Positions 1 through 13,497 of a DNA stretch of 64,000 bases are shown piece by piece. This DNA is from Scylla paramamosain (lineage: Eukaryota; Arthropoda; Malacostraca; Decapoda; Portunidae). Positions within the stretch are counted from its first letter, which is position 1, and the number at the start of each line of letters is the position of its first letter. The position numbers and the translations under genes are program-made. The notes under the pieces are model-generated. The model saw only the letters and a list, made by a program, of their open reading frames with translations. It did not search any database and was not told the DNA's origin. The stretch is from contig NC_087178.1 of NCBI RefSeq assembly GCF_035594125.1, forward strand, positions 3,190,001-3,254,000. The letters are read 5' to 3'.

Positions 1-620
1 TTTCTTTATAAGTTCAGTAATTTTCCAAAGACAAAGCACTCCTGATCGCGGCAACCGAATAATTTAGAACACTTGTAATTAACATTTTTCAACGTTTACA
101 TTCGTAAGTAAACAATTTCCTTCCCAATTTTAATCGTTTTTCAGACCAAACACTCTGATCACAGTAACTAAATCCGTTAGACCGCGTGTAATTCATCTCT
201 TATGCATTCTCCTTTGAGTGTCACGTGGCGCCATCAATAACGCTGTGTGGGCCGTCCCGAAGTCTTTCTGTCAGGCGCGCTGGAGGCAGATCGGCCGCTG
301 CAACCCCCCGAGGGCCGCCACATAGATCATAGCTGAAGGAGGATGACTTGAGGCTCATTCATCTGCGTCACATCTGCGAGGGGGTCCCGGTGCAGCCCAC
401 CAATGCCAGTGCGAGTTTGGCTCGAGAAATGAAGGGAATTTGGAAGGCGTTATCTTTGCAACCGCGGGAGTGAGAGGGAGTAGTGGTGCAGGGAGTGGAG
501 GGAGTTGGTAGGGAAGTTTAGGTCGGAACTGTTGCTCTTCACTGTTACCCTTTCCTCCTCTCCCGTCCTTGTATCTTGGGTGGTTTTGACTTTTCTCTGT
601 AATTTTTTGTTTTTTATTCC
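1..620. other. Unique sequence, GC-rich part at 220-470
   Basis: The GC-rich core has short open frames on both strands but no paired splice borders. A CACGTG hexamer lies at about 222. No gene is supported. Confidence 0.3.
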
Positions 621-920
621 CTCCGTTGTTTTTCTCTCTTCATTGGATTTGTGTTTTCCTTTTTGTTATTTTTAATTTGCTCTCCCTGATATTCACCCTC
701 ACAGTTTCCATTCTGAATCATTCATCTTCTGTGGATTTGTTTTTACGCTTCACCACATTCATTTTTATTCCTTTTCTTGCTACTCGGTGGTTTGGCTTTA
801 TCTTTCTTTTTTTTTTTTATTATTTCCTTTCCTTTCCTTACTCTTCACTGCGTCCGTTCCCATCACTATTACTCTCTCCCTAGTGGCATTATCTTTTTCT
901 CTCAACATTTTTTTCCACTT

Positions 921-1134
921 AGCTTTATTTTTTGTACGTCCGTAGTTCCACCGTGTTCTATGAAACCATTCTATCCTCTCTGTGCCTCTTATATGTTTAT
1001 CTTCTATCTCTACAATTTTCTACTCTCAGCTTTATTTTTTGTATTTAAGTACTTCACCGTGCCCTGTGAGACAATTCTATCCCCTCTACGCCTCTCACAT
1101 CTTTCACAATCCTTATATCGATATCACTTATCCC
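921..1134 (+). repeat. Two-copy degenerate tandem repeat, 107-bp unit
   Basis: Copies start agctttattttttgta at 921 and 1028; both continue into caccgtg..ct.tga.ac.attctatcc and a cctct run. The surrounding DNA is pyrimidine-rich; the frames through it are not believed to be coding. Confidence 0.65.
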
Positions 1135-1199
1135 TCACTCTATATCTGTCCCCACATCTTTCCATCATATTCCCTAAGTTTATTGGAATCAAGTCACTT

Positions 1200-2640
1200 C
1201 GGTAAGTTGTGCAATGTGACAAGCGAAGCAACTCCTCGGAAAATCGGCTTGCTATTTGTTTCCTTCCGCTAACGCTGCTGTAAGTGCCGTCTTTCATCGA
1301 CATGTACGGGGTTCTGGCTACCTGGAAGTACCTGTCTTGCTCGCTGATAAGGATTTGTCTAGAAAAGATCCGAAAACTGTTACTGTAGCTTAAAGAATCA
1401 TCTGTCGGGGTCGCTGGAAGAGGATATGTGTTTGCCGGACGAGAATCACCTACTAAATTAACGCACCGTGACTTGGCAATGCTGTCAGTTCTCAGTCAGT
1501 AGGGAGGGTTAAAGCAGTATCACATTTATGGGTGGAGATGATAGGTGGGTATGTGTAGATGTGTATACGTTTTATATAAGGACTGCCACGTGTAGGTCTG
1601 CTGACTTTCTGCAGCTTATGTTCTTGTGTTCTAATGACTGCAGACGTTACATTTTTGCATCGTTTTGCTTAAAGTTTCCTTGTGATGAACGGGAAAATTA
1701 ACAACATAATTTGGTGGAATGATAAAATTCACAACTTTCTGACTTTGACGTTTATAAATATTGGTGTGATTACGTTTTCGTGCGTGGGTGGGCGGTGTTA
1801 ATGAAGGGATGAGTGTTGCGTAATATAATGATAACTGTGAGGATATTCTGACTAATTAAAATCAACTTTATTATGCGCTAATCATATTTATAGACGTCAT
1901 TTATGCAACATTTTCACATCTGGAAAACAAAATATCACACACAGATAACTATATCCATCAGACGGTCACCCATATTGACTTTCTCTTCATTTTGCCCCTC
2001 CTGCAGTATTCTGGCGCGTATTCCTCCTTTCCTTAGCTTTTTTTATTTCCTTTGACTCTCTCTCATTTCTCCTTTCATCACCTACACCTTTTATTTACTT
2101 CTAACATCGTTCACTTCCTTCCCCACTGATATAGACGCAGCCGAGATCACAGCAGGCCAGTCAGTCAGCCAAGCAGTCAGACCAGTGAGTGGAGTGAGCG
2201 AGAGTCTTATATAAGTAACCTTTATTAACCCAGCGAACCGCGTTTCCTACCTTGATCTTAAATTAAACTAGCTCGCGAAATTACATGCAATATTTACCTG
2301 GTCTGGATCTCATAGGCTTGGCTTCTTCACCTGGGACCCCTTCAGGTATCCGGCAAGGGATGCTCACCTGCGTGGAATGAAGATATTACCTGTGGTTGTG
2401 TATACGGTGTGTTCTGTGGGCAATTTTCTTTTTTCCTTTGGCGTAGTGAAACGATAGCAAGGGAAGGGGAGGGGGATTAAGGGAGGTGCGCCTCTTCCAA
2501 CGGGACGGACATCGGTGTATGGAGGGGAAGAGGATTGGTTTAGCTGTGTTAGAGTCGATAAAAGTCTGATTGAATTGGCTTTTGGTCAGTCGTTAGGCTC
2601 CAGCAGTATCGTGGATGAAATTTATTGCTCCCCTTCTCTT
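1200..2640. other. Unique AT-rich intergenic or intronic DNA
   Basis: TATA-like words at 1571 (tttatataagg) and 2208 (cttatataag) have no transcript evidence. Apart from the weak exon candidate at 2298-2367 I see nothing. Confidence 0.4.
2298..2367 (-). CDS. Possible 70-bp internal exon
   Basis: On the minus strand an acceptor-like cttcattccacgcag precedes 70 bp with one open frame (VSIPCRIPEGVPGEEAKPMR...) that ends at a good donor (CAG|gtaaat). The other two frames contain stops. The acceptor position itself also reads CAG|gtgagc, a perfect donor, so the reverse interpretation (an exon ending here) is equally possible. No partner exon was found nearby. Confidence 0.18.
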
Positions 2641-2834
2641 CTCTGTTTCCTTTCTTCCCTCTCATTCATCTTCTTTTTAATCACTTACTAGCCTCATTCA
2701 CTTTTCATGCCTCTCTGCACTTTCCTCTCTCTTCTTCGTTCTTGGTTTAGTTTTCTATTTTCTCTCCTTTATTACTTGTTTTCCCTCTCGTGTGTGGTTT
2801 GTTTCCTTTTTCCCCTCTTTTTTTTTCATTTACT

Positions 2835-3210
2835 CACTCTTCTCAGTTTTGATGCTTTTTCGATATTCTCCTTTTTTTCCTATTCTTTATTTGTTGCTCC
2901 TCTTCTTTCCATATTTTCTTCCTTCCCACTCACTTGCCTTTTGTAATCACTAACTCTTTTTCACTCAGTTTTCGTGTTTTTCTATCCCCTTTCTTTACAC
3001 AATATATATAATCACTGTTCCTCTTCTTCTGTATTATCTATGTTCTTTTTCTTCCCCCACTAACTCAATTTATTCAGTCTTAATGGTGTTTATGTGTTTA
3101 TATCTTCCATTTCCTTCCTCATATTTTTTGCAGTCTCTTATTCAGTATTTTTTGTGTTGATATCTTTTCTTTTCTTCCCACATTCTTCTTCAGCCTCCTA
3201 TTAATATATT
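2835..3210 (+). repeat. Degenerate tandem array, ~70-120 bp unit
   Basis: A core of actca..t..t..tcagt.tt.atg followed by a pyrimidine block recurs near 2843, 2964, 3073 and 3141. Strongly diverged and only recognisable by order of words. Confidence 0.4.
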
Positions 3211-3239
3211 GTCCGTGTGAAATTGATCATTCTCCTTCA

Positions 3240-3716
3240 CTGTCTCTTCTTATATTCATCGAAAGGAGAGAGGAGGAGGAATGAAGAAGCGAGAAAGAAA
3301 AAGAATGGAGGAAGAAACAGGGAGGAGATTGAAAGAAAGGAAATGAGACTAAAAATATGAACTGAAAGGAAGAAGCGAAGAAAGGAAGGGACATAGATAT
3401 AAGATAGGAAGAAAGATAAGAAGGATTGACGAGGAAGCAAGAGAACAAGGAGATGGAACAGGAAGATGCAAGGAAAGGAGGAAGAGGAGGAAGGTGCCTG
3501 AAGGGAGGATGAGGAGGAGGAGGAGGAGGAGGAGGAGGGGGAGGGGAAGGTTCTTAGCCATGCTTGTTTGGCCTCACGGGTCATAAGAAGAGATTTAATG
3601 GTGAGGAAGATGTCTTCTGGTAAGCAAGCCTCCTCCTTTTCCTCCTCCTCCTCCTCCTCCTCCTCCTCCTCCTCCTCCTCCTCCTCCTCCTCCTCCTTCT
3701 CCTCCTCCTCCTCCTC
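3240..3716. repeat. Purine tract with (AGG)n facing a (TCC)n tract
   Basis: The plus strand is almost pure A/G from about 3260 to 3550, with (AGG)n at 3508-3546; it switches to (TCC)n at 3630-3716. The two can pair. The ORF translating as poly-Glu then poly-Ser is an artefact. Confidence 0.8.
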
Positions 3717-4265
3717 TGTGTCCTGATTTTTTTCAACCTCATCTTTAACATTTTGCTTCTCTCTCCCTTTGTTTTTTTTTGTTTTCTTTCTTCCTTTCCT
3801 TCGTCTCGTTTGCGTCAGTGTTTCATCTGCTTGCATTTCTCTTTTTCGTTTTATTTTCTTTTATTCACTTTGTCTTTTCTTTTTCTTTTTTTTACTGCTT
3901 CATTCTTCATTTCTTTCCTTTTATTTTTTTCCCGAATTATACTTTTCTTTTTTTCAAGTTTGAGGTATTTATTCATTTTTTTATTCCGTTTTCTTTCATG
4001 ATTGCGTTTTCTTTTCGTTCATGCTATATTTATTCTTTCCTCTTTTTTTTCAGGTTTCGTTTTAATGGTGTGGCGAAGATTCTTTTGTGATTTTACTTTT
4101 ATTTTTTTTGTTCTTTTACTTTCTTTACCTCATTGTTTATTTTTGGCTTATTATTTTTTTTAACGTGTCTTAACCTTGAATTTATTTGTCATCTGCGTCA
4201 TTATCAATTTTTTTTTTGGGGGGGACCATTTGATCATTTACATACATTTATCACACCCATAATCC

Positions 4266-4415
<150 letters not shown>

Positions 4416-4575
4416 GCACTTTAGAAATTCTCGAGCGCTTCTTTCCACATACTCTGACGGACTTCCTCCTTCCTCACGATCCTCCACGCGAACCAAGACC
4501 ACCTCCTCCCACTTCAGGTTCTCCTCCTCCACTTCCCATCAGCATCGAGTCTTCGGCTTCGTCGTCTTTTTTTTA

Positions 4576-4619
<44 letters not shown>

Positions 4620-5194
4620 TCTTTTTCTTCTTTCTTCTTCTTTCTCCTCCTCCTCCTCCTCCTCTTTTATCTACTCATTCTCTACCACTTCTATTATTAT
4701 TATTATTATTATTATTGTCATCATCATTGCCATCATTACTTTCATCCACAATGACGTTATCATTATTTCCGCCTGTCTACTTACTTTTGTGCCGTCTTCT
4801 TTCATCTATCACAGCCACCACCACCACGACCACCACCACCACCACCACAATAACGAAAGGTCCCGCTAACAATGTCCCCTCGAGAACCCTAATCTCCGCC
4901 ACCTCTATACGGCGTCTTTCTCAGCCAAGCCTTTTGTTACCTGCCTGTCTTCCTTGTGACCGCTCCCCCCGCTGCGCCTCCCTCGCTCGCTTATCGCCGC
5001 GGTGAATGCTTAGCGCCGTGGACTGCGATGCCTCACTTTATGGTCTCGTTAAGCAACCTTATGACTCGCCCCCGCCCTTGAAGACCGATGGTATCATGGG
5101 TTGTTAATCTTTATGAACCTTTGATCGGTTTTATTCCCGAGCGACGGTGTACAAGACATTGGGGGGGACGGTGAGGGGAGAGACAGAGACAGGC

Positions 5195-5198
<4 letters not shown>

Positions 5199-5267
<69 letters not shown>
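5199..5267. repeat. (AG)n microsatellite
   Basis: Uninterrupted AG run next to the purine minisatellite at 5269. Confidence 0.97.
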
Positions 5268-5268
<1 letters not shown>

Positions 5269-5270
<2 letters not shown>

Positions 5271-5400
5271 TAGAACAAAGAGACAGACTGGAAAAGAGAG
5301 AGACAGACAAACTGGAACAGAGAAATAGACTGGAAAAGAGAGAGACAGACAGACAGACTAGAACAAAAAAAGACAAACTGGAACAGAGAGAGACAAAGCC
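5269..5400 (+). repeat. Short purine-rich minisatellite beside an AG array
   Basis: actggaaaagagagagacag and actggaacagaga words alternate at about 21-44 bp, directly after the (AG)n run at 5199. Confidence 0.6.
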
Positions 5401-5439
5401 AGAGAGAGAAAGCGAAAAGAGAAAAAAAGAGAGAAAAAA

Positions 5440-6040
5440 AAACGCGTAGAAACAGACATATTTTACATTTCAGTGAGATATTGGTCACAGCTCCGGGTTC
5501 CCTTGACATGGCGGCGTGCAGGTCCTCCCAAGGCTTCTCGCTGTTTGATCTCGCCTCCAAAAAGTCACCTTGACATAAAAGTTTCGCTGCTTAAATCCCC
5601 GAGACTTTGCCGAGGCCGCGGGAAGACCTCGGCGGCTCTTTATCTCGAGGTTTGGGCTTTCTGAAACAGTCTCACTCTCGTGGCCGGATCCCCGTGGCTG
5701 ATCTAAGCGTAATGTCAGGAAATAGAGATGATTTTCCCAAGGCTATGTAAGGATTACGTGTACAATTGTGAGAAATATCGCCTTGTTAATTTTTCACGTG
5801 CAAGTAGCGAAGGTAAAGATGAAGCTGTACTGAGGTAGGTAGAATCATGATCTTGGTAGTGTATTTGAGTTAAGGAAGGTGAGAGGGAGAGGGAGACGGA
5901 GGGCAGGTCTCTAATCTTCACATGAAAGTCTGAAGTGAAAAGCGAAGCCTTTCAAAATTCTCTCGGTACAGCCGCTGCCCTCCCCTCAGTTACCCTCGCC
6001 TTTCCTCGCCTTCCTTTGGCCTCGTACATCAGAGCCATTA
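5440..6040. other. Unique sequence
   Basis: A GC-richer part (5590-5690) has no exon borders on either strand. Followed by pyrimidine-rich DNA to 7010. Confidence 0.4.
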
Positions 6041-6935
6041 TCGCTTGTTGTTAACCTTATCATTCATCACGCTTGCCCTTTGCCGCGACCCTCCTGCGCC
6101 CCATCTCTTCCCCTCTTTCCCTTCCTTCCTTCCTTCACTTTACCTACACCTCGTACCAACTTTCTTACCTCAGCCTCTCTTTCCCCCTCTTTCCCTTCCC
6201 TCTCCTTTCTCATCCTTCCCGTCTTCTTTTTTCTGTCTTTCCTTTTCCTCTTCTTGTTCCTCCTTTCCTCTTTCCTTTTTTCCTTTTCTTTTTCCTCCTA
6301 TTTCTCCTCCTCCTTGTCTCCCTTTTTCCCTTTCCTCCCATTTCTCCACCTTCCTGCCTTCCTTTTTCCCTCTTTCCCTTTCCTTCACTTCTCTTCCCTT
6401 CCTTCTCTTTCCCTCCACCTCTTAATACCTTCCCACAGCCTCCTTTCTTCATTTTCCTCTTTCTGTTCTTTCCTTTCATCGTCTGGCTTTTTTTTTTTTG
6501 TTGTTGTTGTTGGAAAAATCACAAAGGAAAGCACGTGGAAATATAAAGTGATTTTCCTCATTACTGTTTTCCTGATGATGTCTATTAGAAAAATCCGCTT
6601 TACCTCCCCCCAGTTATCGTGTAGTTCAGATCTATTTGCGCTGAGTGGTCTTGAGGTAAGAAAAAAGGACGAAAAAAAATCGAAATCATTGTTCAGTTTT
6701 CGTTCATTATTTAGGTCTATTTTTAGTGTTTTCTTTCTATGTTTTTCCCCCGCAATATTTTTCGCCGTGTATGATTCACTTTTTTTTTTTATCTCTCATT
6801 TCTTGCGTTTCTTTTATTTTCCTTCTTCTCGTGTTTGTCTCGCCTGTCATTCTGGTTTTGTTCGCTCCTTCACGCTCACATCCACACACAATTCCACCGC
6901 TCCATCTCCTGCCACCTCTCCACATGCTTGTTTCC

Positions 6936-7005
6936 CCCTCCTCCTCCTCCTCCTCCTCCTCCTCGTCCTCCTCTATGCTTTCATCCCTGTGTACCAGCCA
7001 TCAGC

Positions 7006-7096
<91 letters not shown>
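6936..7096. repeat. (CCT)n then (TC)n microsatellites
   Basis: (CCT)n 6936-6972 is separated by about 38 bp from (TC)n 7011-7096. A second (CCT)n lies at 7234-7264. Confidence 0.95.
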
Positions 7097-7098
<2 letters not shown>

Positions 7099-7365
7099 AT
7101 AGTGGACTTCTTTTCCTCCTTTCTTCCCCCTCTCGTCTATCCCCTCCCCGGAACTCCCTGCTCTTTCTTCCCCTTCCATTTCGCTGCCTTGCTTAACCTA
7201 CTTTCGTCCTCTCCTAGTAAGGCGCCGCTAAAGCCTCCTCCTCCTCCTCCTCCTCCTCCTCCTCTTTTTTTTTTTTTTTTTGCCCCCTCAAGGCCTCTAT
7301 CCGACTTTAGTGCGTTGGTGGTGAAAAATGCGAAGTGACCCTGGCATACTATATATATGCACCTT

Positions 7366-7551
<186 letters not shown>

Positions 7552-7799
7552 GGGTGCAGTTGGTCGCCCCAAGGTTGTCTGAATGAAAGAATAACAGCAC
7601 CATCCCTGGCTGGGCTGCGGCTGGTGAGGAGGTGATGCAGGGCCGACCTTGAAAGGTTTGCCCGGTCTAATCTCCCGAGGTGGTCAGGGGATGCTGGGGA
7701 CGCTGCAGGGGAGAAAGGAAGAGCTGCTATAAGGGACGTTGGATCATATTCTGAAACACTGTGCTGCATCTCCACTTTGAAAATGCTATAGGTGAAATG

Positions 7800-7945
7800 C
7801 ACGTGTTTTTAAGGGTGTTTTTACAGTTCTAGGGACAGATTAACAAGTTTCTACGCTGTTAAAAGGAGAAATGATCTTGAGAACCCGGCTAATCATCTGT
7901 GGTCTTTGAAAATAGTTGAGGTGAGAGAATGAACAAAGGATTCTG
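7800..7945 (+). repeat. Dispersed repeat family A, copy 1
   Basis: About 145 bp shared with 13881-14022: both contain aagggtgtttttacagtt, then after about 50 diverged bases ttgagaacccgg, atcatct/gtcatct and tttgaaaatagt, in the same order and spacing. Likely a non-autonomous mobile repeat or an old duplication; no terminal repeats could be defined. Confidence 0.7.
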
Positions 7946-7963
7946 TATACGGTCCATATGCTT

Positions 7964-8165
7964 GAGCTGTGCGAGTGTCATGACTTCCTCTCAGCTTAAT
8001 AAAATGATCATGTGCAAATTTGGATTATATTCTGATGTTAGAGGGGGCAGATAAAGGGTTGAGTTATATACGTGAGCTGTGTGATATCTAAGCCTTCAAA
8101 TATTCTGGCTTCCTCTCAGTTTAATAGAAAAACGTTCTTGCCTTGGATTGTAAAGTTCAGAGATA
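7964..8165 (+). repeat. Two-copy degenerate duplication, ~110-125 bp apart
   Basis: gagctgtg at 7964 and 8074 is followed by cttcctctcag.ttaat at 7984 and 8109, then by diverged matching words. Confidence 0.5.
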
Positions 8166-8616
8166 ACCGATCATTTAGTAAAGATTTTTGATGCATGCTA
8201 TTAATTACCTGCTTACTTGGGGGTACTCAGGCGAAGTGATAAGAGTCATAAGCAGCTCAAGGGTCAAGGGAATTCTCACACTTGTTAATTGGTGAGCAAG
8301 TAAGTGAGTGACCTTTTTTTGCCAAGTAAGACTCTCACAAGCGGCATTTCCTTCCTTCCTCTCCTCACCACTATTTTTATCCATGTCTTATCATCTTTCC
8401 ATCTTAATTATCTTCCGCCAACCATCCATTTTCTCCCGAGACGGTTCATTACTCTCCCCTTCCCGTTCCCCTTCCTCTGTGTGTCCTCCTCCTCCTCCTC
8501 CTCCTCCTCCTCCTCTTCCTCCTCCAAGCGTACTCCAGCATCAATAAAATGTCACTGGCACATCAAAATCTCAACCCTAATGTTTTATGTGACCCAACGC
8601 TGATTTTTGTCCTGGC

Positions 8617-8894
<278 letters not shown>

Positions 8895-9602
8895 AGAAGG
8901 AGATGGAGGAAAACAGGAGAAAGAAAGAGGTAAAGAAAGGAAAAGAGAGAAGGAAGAGTAAGATAGGAGGAGATGAAAGAGGATGAAGAGAAAGACAGAA
9001 GAAGGAGGAGGAGGAGGAAGGGAAAGAGAGAAGGAGATAAAGGAGGATAAAGAGAAAGATAGAAGGAGGACGATGGGAAATGGAGAAGGAGGCGGCGGAA
9101 GAGGAAGAGGAAACAAAGGAAGATGTAGAGGTGGAAGTGAAAGAGGATGAGAAAGAGAAGGTGGAAGAGAAAGAGGATGAGGAAGAGAAGAAGGAAGGTA
9201 TAGAGAAATAAACACATCTCAAGTGGTTTGTTTTGAGTAATGATGTTGAGTGAGTAATGATCTCTGTTCCTTCTCCTCTCCATCATGTGCCTCTCCTCAT
9301 TACTTTCCTTCCTTTGTCTGTCTGTGTCTGTCTGTCTGGCTGGCTGTCTGTCTCTATCCCTCTCTCTCTCTCTCTTTCTCTCTCTTTCTTCCAGGTAGTG
9401 AGGGGAGCGTCTGTCCGGTTACCAAAATCGAAAATTCTGTGTTAATGGGAAGGAGGAAAGAAGCGCAGGAGGGGGAGCAAGTTTAAAGGGAAGTAACAGA
9501 AGAGGGAAATATGCAATAAAGAGAGAGAGAGAGAGCGAGGGAGAGAGAGGGAGAGGGGAAAATATATTAATAAGAAAAGGTGAAGATGGGACGTTAATGA
9601 AT

Positions 9603-9606
<4 letters not shown>

Positions 9607-9683
<77 letters not shown>
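9607..9683. repeat. (AG)n microsatellite
   Basis: Uninterrupted; lies in purine-rich DNA continuing to 10030. Confidence 0.97.
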
Positions 9684-9686
<3 letters not shown>

Positions 9687-9933
9687 ATATGACAGAGAGG
9701 ATGGGAGGGAAGGATGATATAAGGGATGATGGGAGGAAGGGAGGCAGTAAGGTAGAGAGAACAGCAGAACGGGAGAGAGGGAGGGATGGTGCAAGGGAGG
9801 GAGGGAGGAAGGAAGAAGTGAATGAAATGGAGACAGAAAGGAGCGTAGAAGGGAGAGAATCAGGAAGGGGGAGAATGAAAGGGAGAAATAGCTTGACTGA
9901 AAATGGAGAGACAGATAATGAACAGCCACAAAA

Positions 9934-9935
<2 letters not shown>

Positions 9936-10026
<91 letters not shown>
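9936..10026. repeat. (GA)n microsatellite
   Basis: Uninterrupted and followed by an A run. Confidence 0.97.
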
Positions 10027-10029
<3 letters not shown>

Positions 10030-10030
<1 letters not shown>

Positions 10031-10760
10031 AAAAAGTAACGAATGCAAAATACAAAAGTGAATTCTTTATAATGTTTTGGTCGGAATGAAACAAGCAAAT
10101 CAGAACACATATAAGAATTACCAAAAAAAAAAAAAAAAAGGGGAAACTAAACAAAACCAGACAAATAATCTATGGAGCATGATGAATAACGAGTTCCAAA
10201 AATCATCAGGTTTGCGCAAAAAGAATAACGAAAATAATAAATGAAAAAAATGATAAAAAAAAAAAAAAATAAATAAATAAAAACACACATTTTATGAACA
10301 CCAACTTAACCTTCGTTGAAATCAATTATAAAACCAGAAAAAAAAAGGCACGTACGATTTTATCAGAACAATTCACCAGCATTCATAATACCTTTTGAAA
10401 ATGTGGTAACGATATTTTTTTCATTTCGTTCAGTACTTTGGAGTATTTGCACGCTAACAAAGCCCGAACATAAAAGCTAGCGTTGACAATGAGAGACCGT
10501 GACACTGCGGACACACGGGGAAGAGGGAGAGGGAGAGAGAGGGAGAGGGAGAATGGGTTTTGTTCCATCCACTATAAAGATGAACAATACGTAGAAATGT
10601 GTATAATACGTCACGGGCATCAACAAGCAAGTATCACGAGTCATTTGAACGTAGATATATATGGAAAAAAGGGTTGTAAAAGTGATTTTTTTTTTTTTTA
10701 CGGGGATGTATTTTTATTTTTAGTCAGAATGTTAACAACTCGATTCTGTGGCCTCTAAAA
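10030..10760. other. A-rich intergenic DNA
   Basis: A runs at 10124-10140 and 10255-10270; a 90-codon frame at 10483 is not supported as a gene. Confidence 0.4.
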
Positions 10761-10762
10761 AT

Positions 10763-10765
<3 letters not shown>

Positions 10766-10829
<64 letters not shown>
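10766..10829. repeat. (AC)n microsatellite
   Basis: Uninterrupted. (TTTA)n runs follow at 10935-10965 and 10990-11022. Confidence 0.97.
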
Positions 10830-10831
<2 letters not shown>

Positions 10832-11137
10832 CATAACCATTGTCGTCCATTGCAACAGTCTTCAATAACGTAAATAAATAAGTGTTTAGTTCCAGTATAA
10901 ATCTATTCCATTGCAGTGTTTAGCCGTGTTGTTTTATTTGTTTATTTATTTATTTATTTATTTATTCATGTTTCTTTCTTTATTTGTTTTCATTCATTTA
11001 TTTATTTATTTATTTATTTTTTAGCATCAGCTGTTTGTTTTCACTGTACACATACATACATATTTCATTTCAGCTTTGTGTTTTTAATTCTGATTTTTCC
11101 GTGTTCAAGTTTTTTTTTTAATATGTGTTATTGTTTC

Positions 11138-11165
11138 ATTATTATTATTGTTATTATTATTGTTA

Positions 11166-11241
<76 letters not shown>

Positions 11242-11259
11242 CATCATTATTATTATTGT
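11138..11259. repeat. (ATT)n microsatellite
   Basis: ATT units with GTT and ATC variants at both ends. Confidence 0.95.
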
Positions 11260-11772
11260 TACTGTTATCATCGTCATCGTTCCCGTGCATTTACTGCTAT
11301 TGTAAATGTTAGTGTTGCAGTTGCTGGCCAGTTTATACGCTTGTGGTCACGGCATTAAAGTACTGAGCGTTTTCCTGCACCGCGCTGCTCACCTTCACGT
11401 CTGGGCGAGGCTGGACGGCTGACGTATTTCATTTTCGAGCGAGACATTATAGGCATCACTGTTAATTGAATATGTGACCTGGAAAGGTAAAATAATTCCT
11501 TTCATTCACATGCAAATAATTTCTTAGCTTAGATTTACAATGTCGGCCAGTCTGGATGAATAAAGTAGATTTTTCCTCTGCGGAGTAAAAATTTAGGTAG
11601 AGGAATCGGGTAGAGCGCAGACTGTTGCTACTGTGTCGCGGGAAATGTCGCTGCGTGGAGCCTCTGCTGATACGAATGCTGTGGTGATTGCTGTGCTGAG
11701 CCGCCTGACCACACTGCCGTCTGCCACTGTTCTTCCTTTCTCCGCCATCCAGTGACTCCCTATCTTCTCCCA

Positions 11773-12393
11773 GAATATAAATTTGAATTTTTGCTCAAAA
11801 ACGAAACATTCAAGGTCGATGAATTAAAGGATGATTACCTCAGCCTGCAAACAGCTTGTAATATCCTGATGGACGCAGTAGACTGAACAGAAGACCGTCA
11901 CGGTCTGGAGAAGGAACACAGCATCCTGCATGAAGGCCTCAGGAGGCTGCCGGGCTTAATCTTCCATGCCCAGGAAAGCTTGCACGTCGCGGCGCCGAGC
12001 AAGGAACAAGTGTCTTTAAACTTAAAGTGAAGGGAAGAAGGAAACGACAGCTTAAAGAGATTGCTGGCGGCAGAAAAGAAATTGAACGAAGATTGTGTCA
12101 AGAAAATGAGTAGTGTGATGGGCATGTCAAAATACTGGAACGTGTTTATAAAGACACTGTATTGAATTGTACTGCAGAGTGACGATCTAAAATAAACAAC
12201 AGGAAAGCAACGTGATGCTCTGAAAAATGAGCTGCAAAATACCAGGGAAACTCGCTTCAAAGTTTGCTCGCGAACAAAGTGTAAAGGAATATATATACTT
12301 GAAAACACGCTCTTGAAAGTGAAATGTGAAGCGGGGAAGAAACAGCGAGAAGATAAAGACGATGAGATGCTTGAACTCCATGACACACGTTAA
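11773..12393 (+). pseudogene. Degenerate coiled-coil-like coding relic
   Basis: Seen: one frame, from a pyrimidine-rich AG (tatcttctcccag) at 11773 to TAA at 12391, stays readable for about 206 codons and is broken by only four stops (11884, 12028, 12163, 12193), with no frameshift needed. The translated pieces are rich in Glu, Lys, Leu and heptad-like spacing, for example DELKDDYLSLQTACNILMDA, GLEKEHSILHEGLRRL, LLAAEKKLNEDCVKKM and RDALKNELQNTRE, ending EDKDDEMLELHDTR. The minus-strand open frames here (11898-12386) read Ser/Phe-rich and look like shadows. Inference: a decayed gene or retrocopy of a coiled-coil protein. Against it: purine-rich DNA gives Lys/Glu-rich translations by composition alone, and no homologue was recognised. 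Confidence 0.35.
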
Positions 12394-12599
12394 GATGTTG
12401 CCACTCCGGCGTACTCTTAGGAGATCAAATTGAATTTCATTACACGACGGGAGCCTTGTTAAGAAAAATATATATTGAAGAATTATGAAACCGTACGTGA
12501 GGTAGAGATTGCGAGCCAAGGAGGGACTTTGTTAAGGATCATTGAGTAGAACACCGGCACAGGTTCTGCAGAAGGTGGTGATCTCAGCTGATAGATGGT

Positions 12600-13080
12600 G
12601 ACAGAGATAGTTTTGTTTCTATTATTCTTTCTTTCTTTCTTGTTTTCTTTCTTCCTTTCATTTAGTCATTCGTTCTTTCCCTCTGTTTTTCTTTTCATTT
12701 GTTTTTTTTGTTTTTCTCTCATTCGTTATCTTACTTGTTGATTTATTTTCTTATATGTTTATTGATGTATTTCCACAAGACCCCTAAATACCAGGACAAA
12801 AAAAAAAAAAAAAAATTGAACCTCAAGTTTTCATTCTGCACAACATTACTGAAAATTGAGAGAATTTTGACTTCTTGAGTGAGGGAAAGAATATTTTTTT
12901 ACTGCAATGGAAACAGGAAAAGCTACTCTTAACGTACGCTGGAAAATTGAATTATCATATATTTTACAAACTGCATCTTGATGATTTCCGCGCCCACTGT
13001 GCTCAGAGTTTGTAGCCGTGCATTTATATTAAGCATTTTTCATCTGAATGAGTCTTTTTCTTTTAATGTTTTTCCTTGCG
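12600..13080. other. T-rich then AT-rich intergenic DNA
   Basis: Only low-complexity stretches were seen. Confidence 0.4.
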
Positions 13081-13086
13081 TTGAAA

Positions 13087-13089
<3 letters not shown>

Positions 13090-13123
<34 letters not shown>

Positions 13124-13137
13124 TTGTGTGTGTGTGT
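13090..13137. repeat. (TG)n microsatellite
   Basis: Two TG runs split by tatatt. Confidence 0.95.
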
Positions 13138-13435
13138 AGGTAGGTTGGTAGGTGTGTTGGTAACCGTGTGTATGCAGGCGAGGGCGCCGGTGTGTACACA
13201 TTCACGGGCGAGGAATTCCTGAAACTGTGAAGGGGGAAAAAATTAGGAAAATCGTAGGGGCCGCTGAACGAGATTGGATTAACTCGGCAGTATAAAGTTG
13301 ATGCAGCGCCGATGTTCAGGAGGTGAGGAAGAGTGTCAGGCGGAATGCTTGAAAACACGTGGCGATGAGGAAATGCAAGGAAATGCGGCCAGCGAAGGAA
13401 GGAAGAATTGAAGGAGAGCGGAGTCATTTAATTGA

Positions 13436-13441
<6 letters not shown>

Positions 13442-13497
<56 letters not shown>

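Noticed and set aside
1571..2216. TATA-box-like words (tttatataagg, cttatataag)
   Set aside because: AT-rich DNA gives such words often; no initiator or downstream exon was found.
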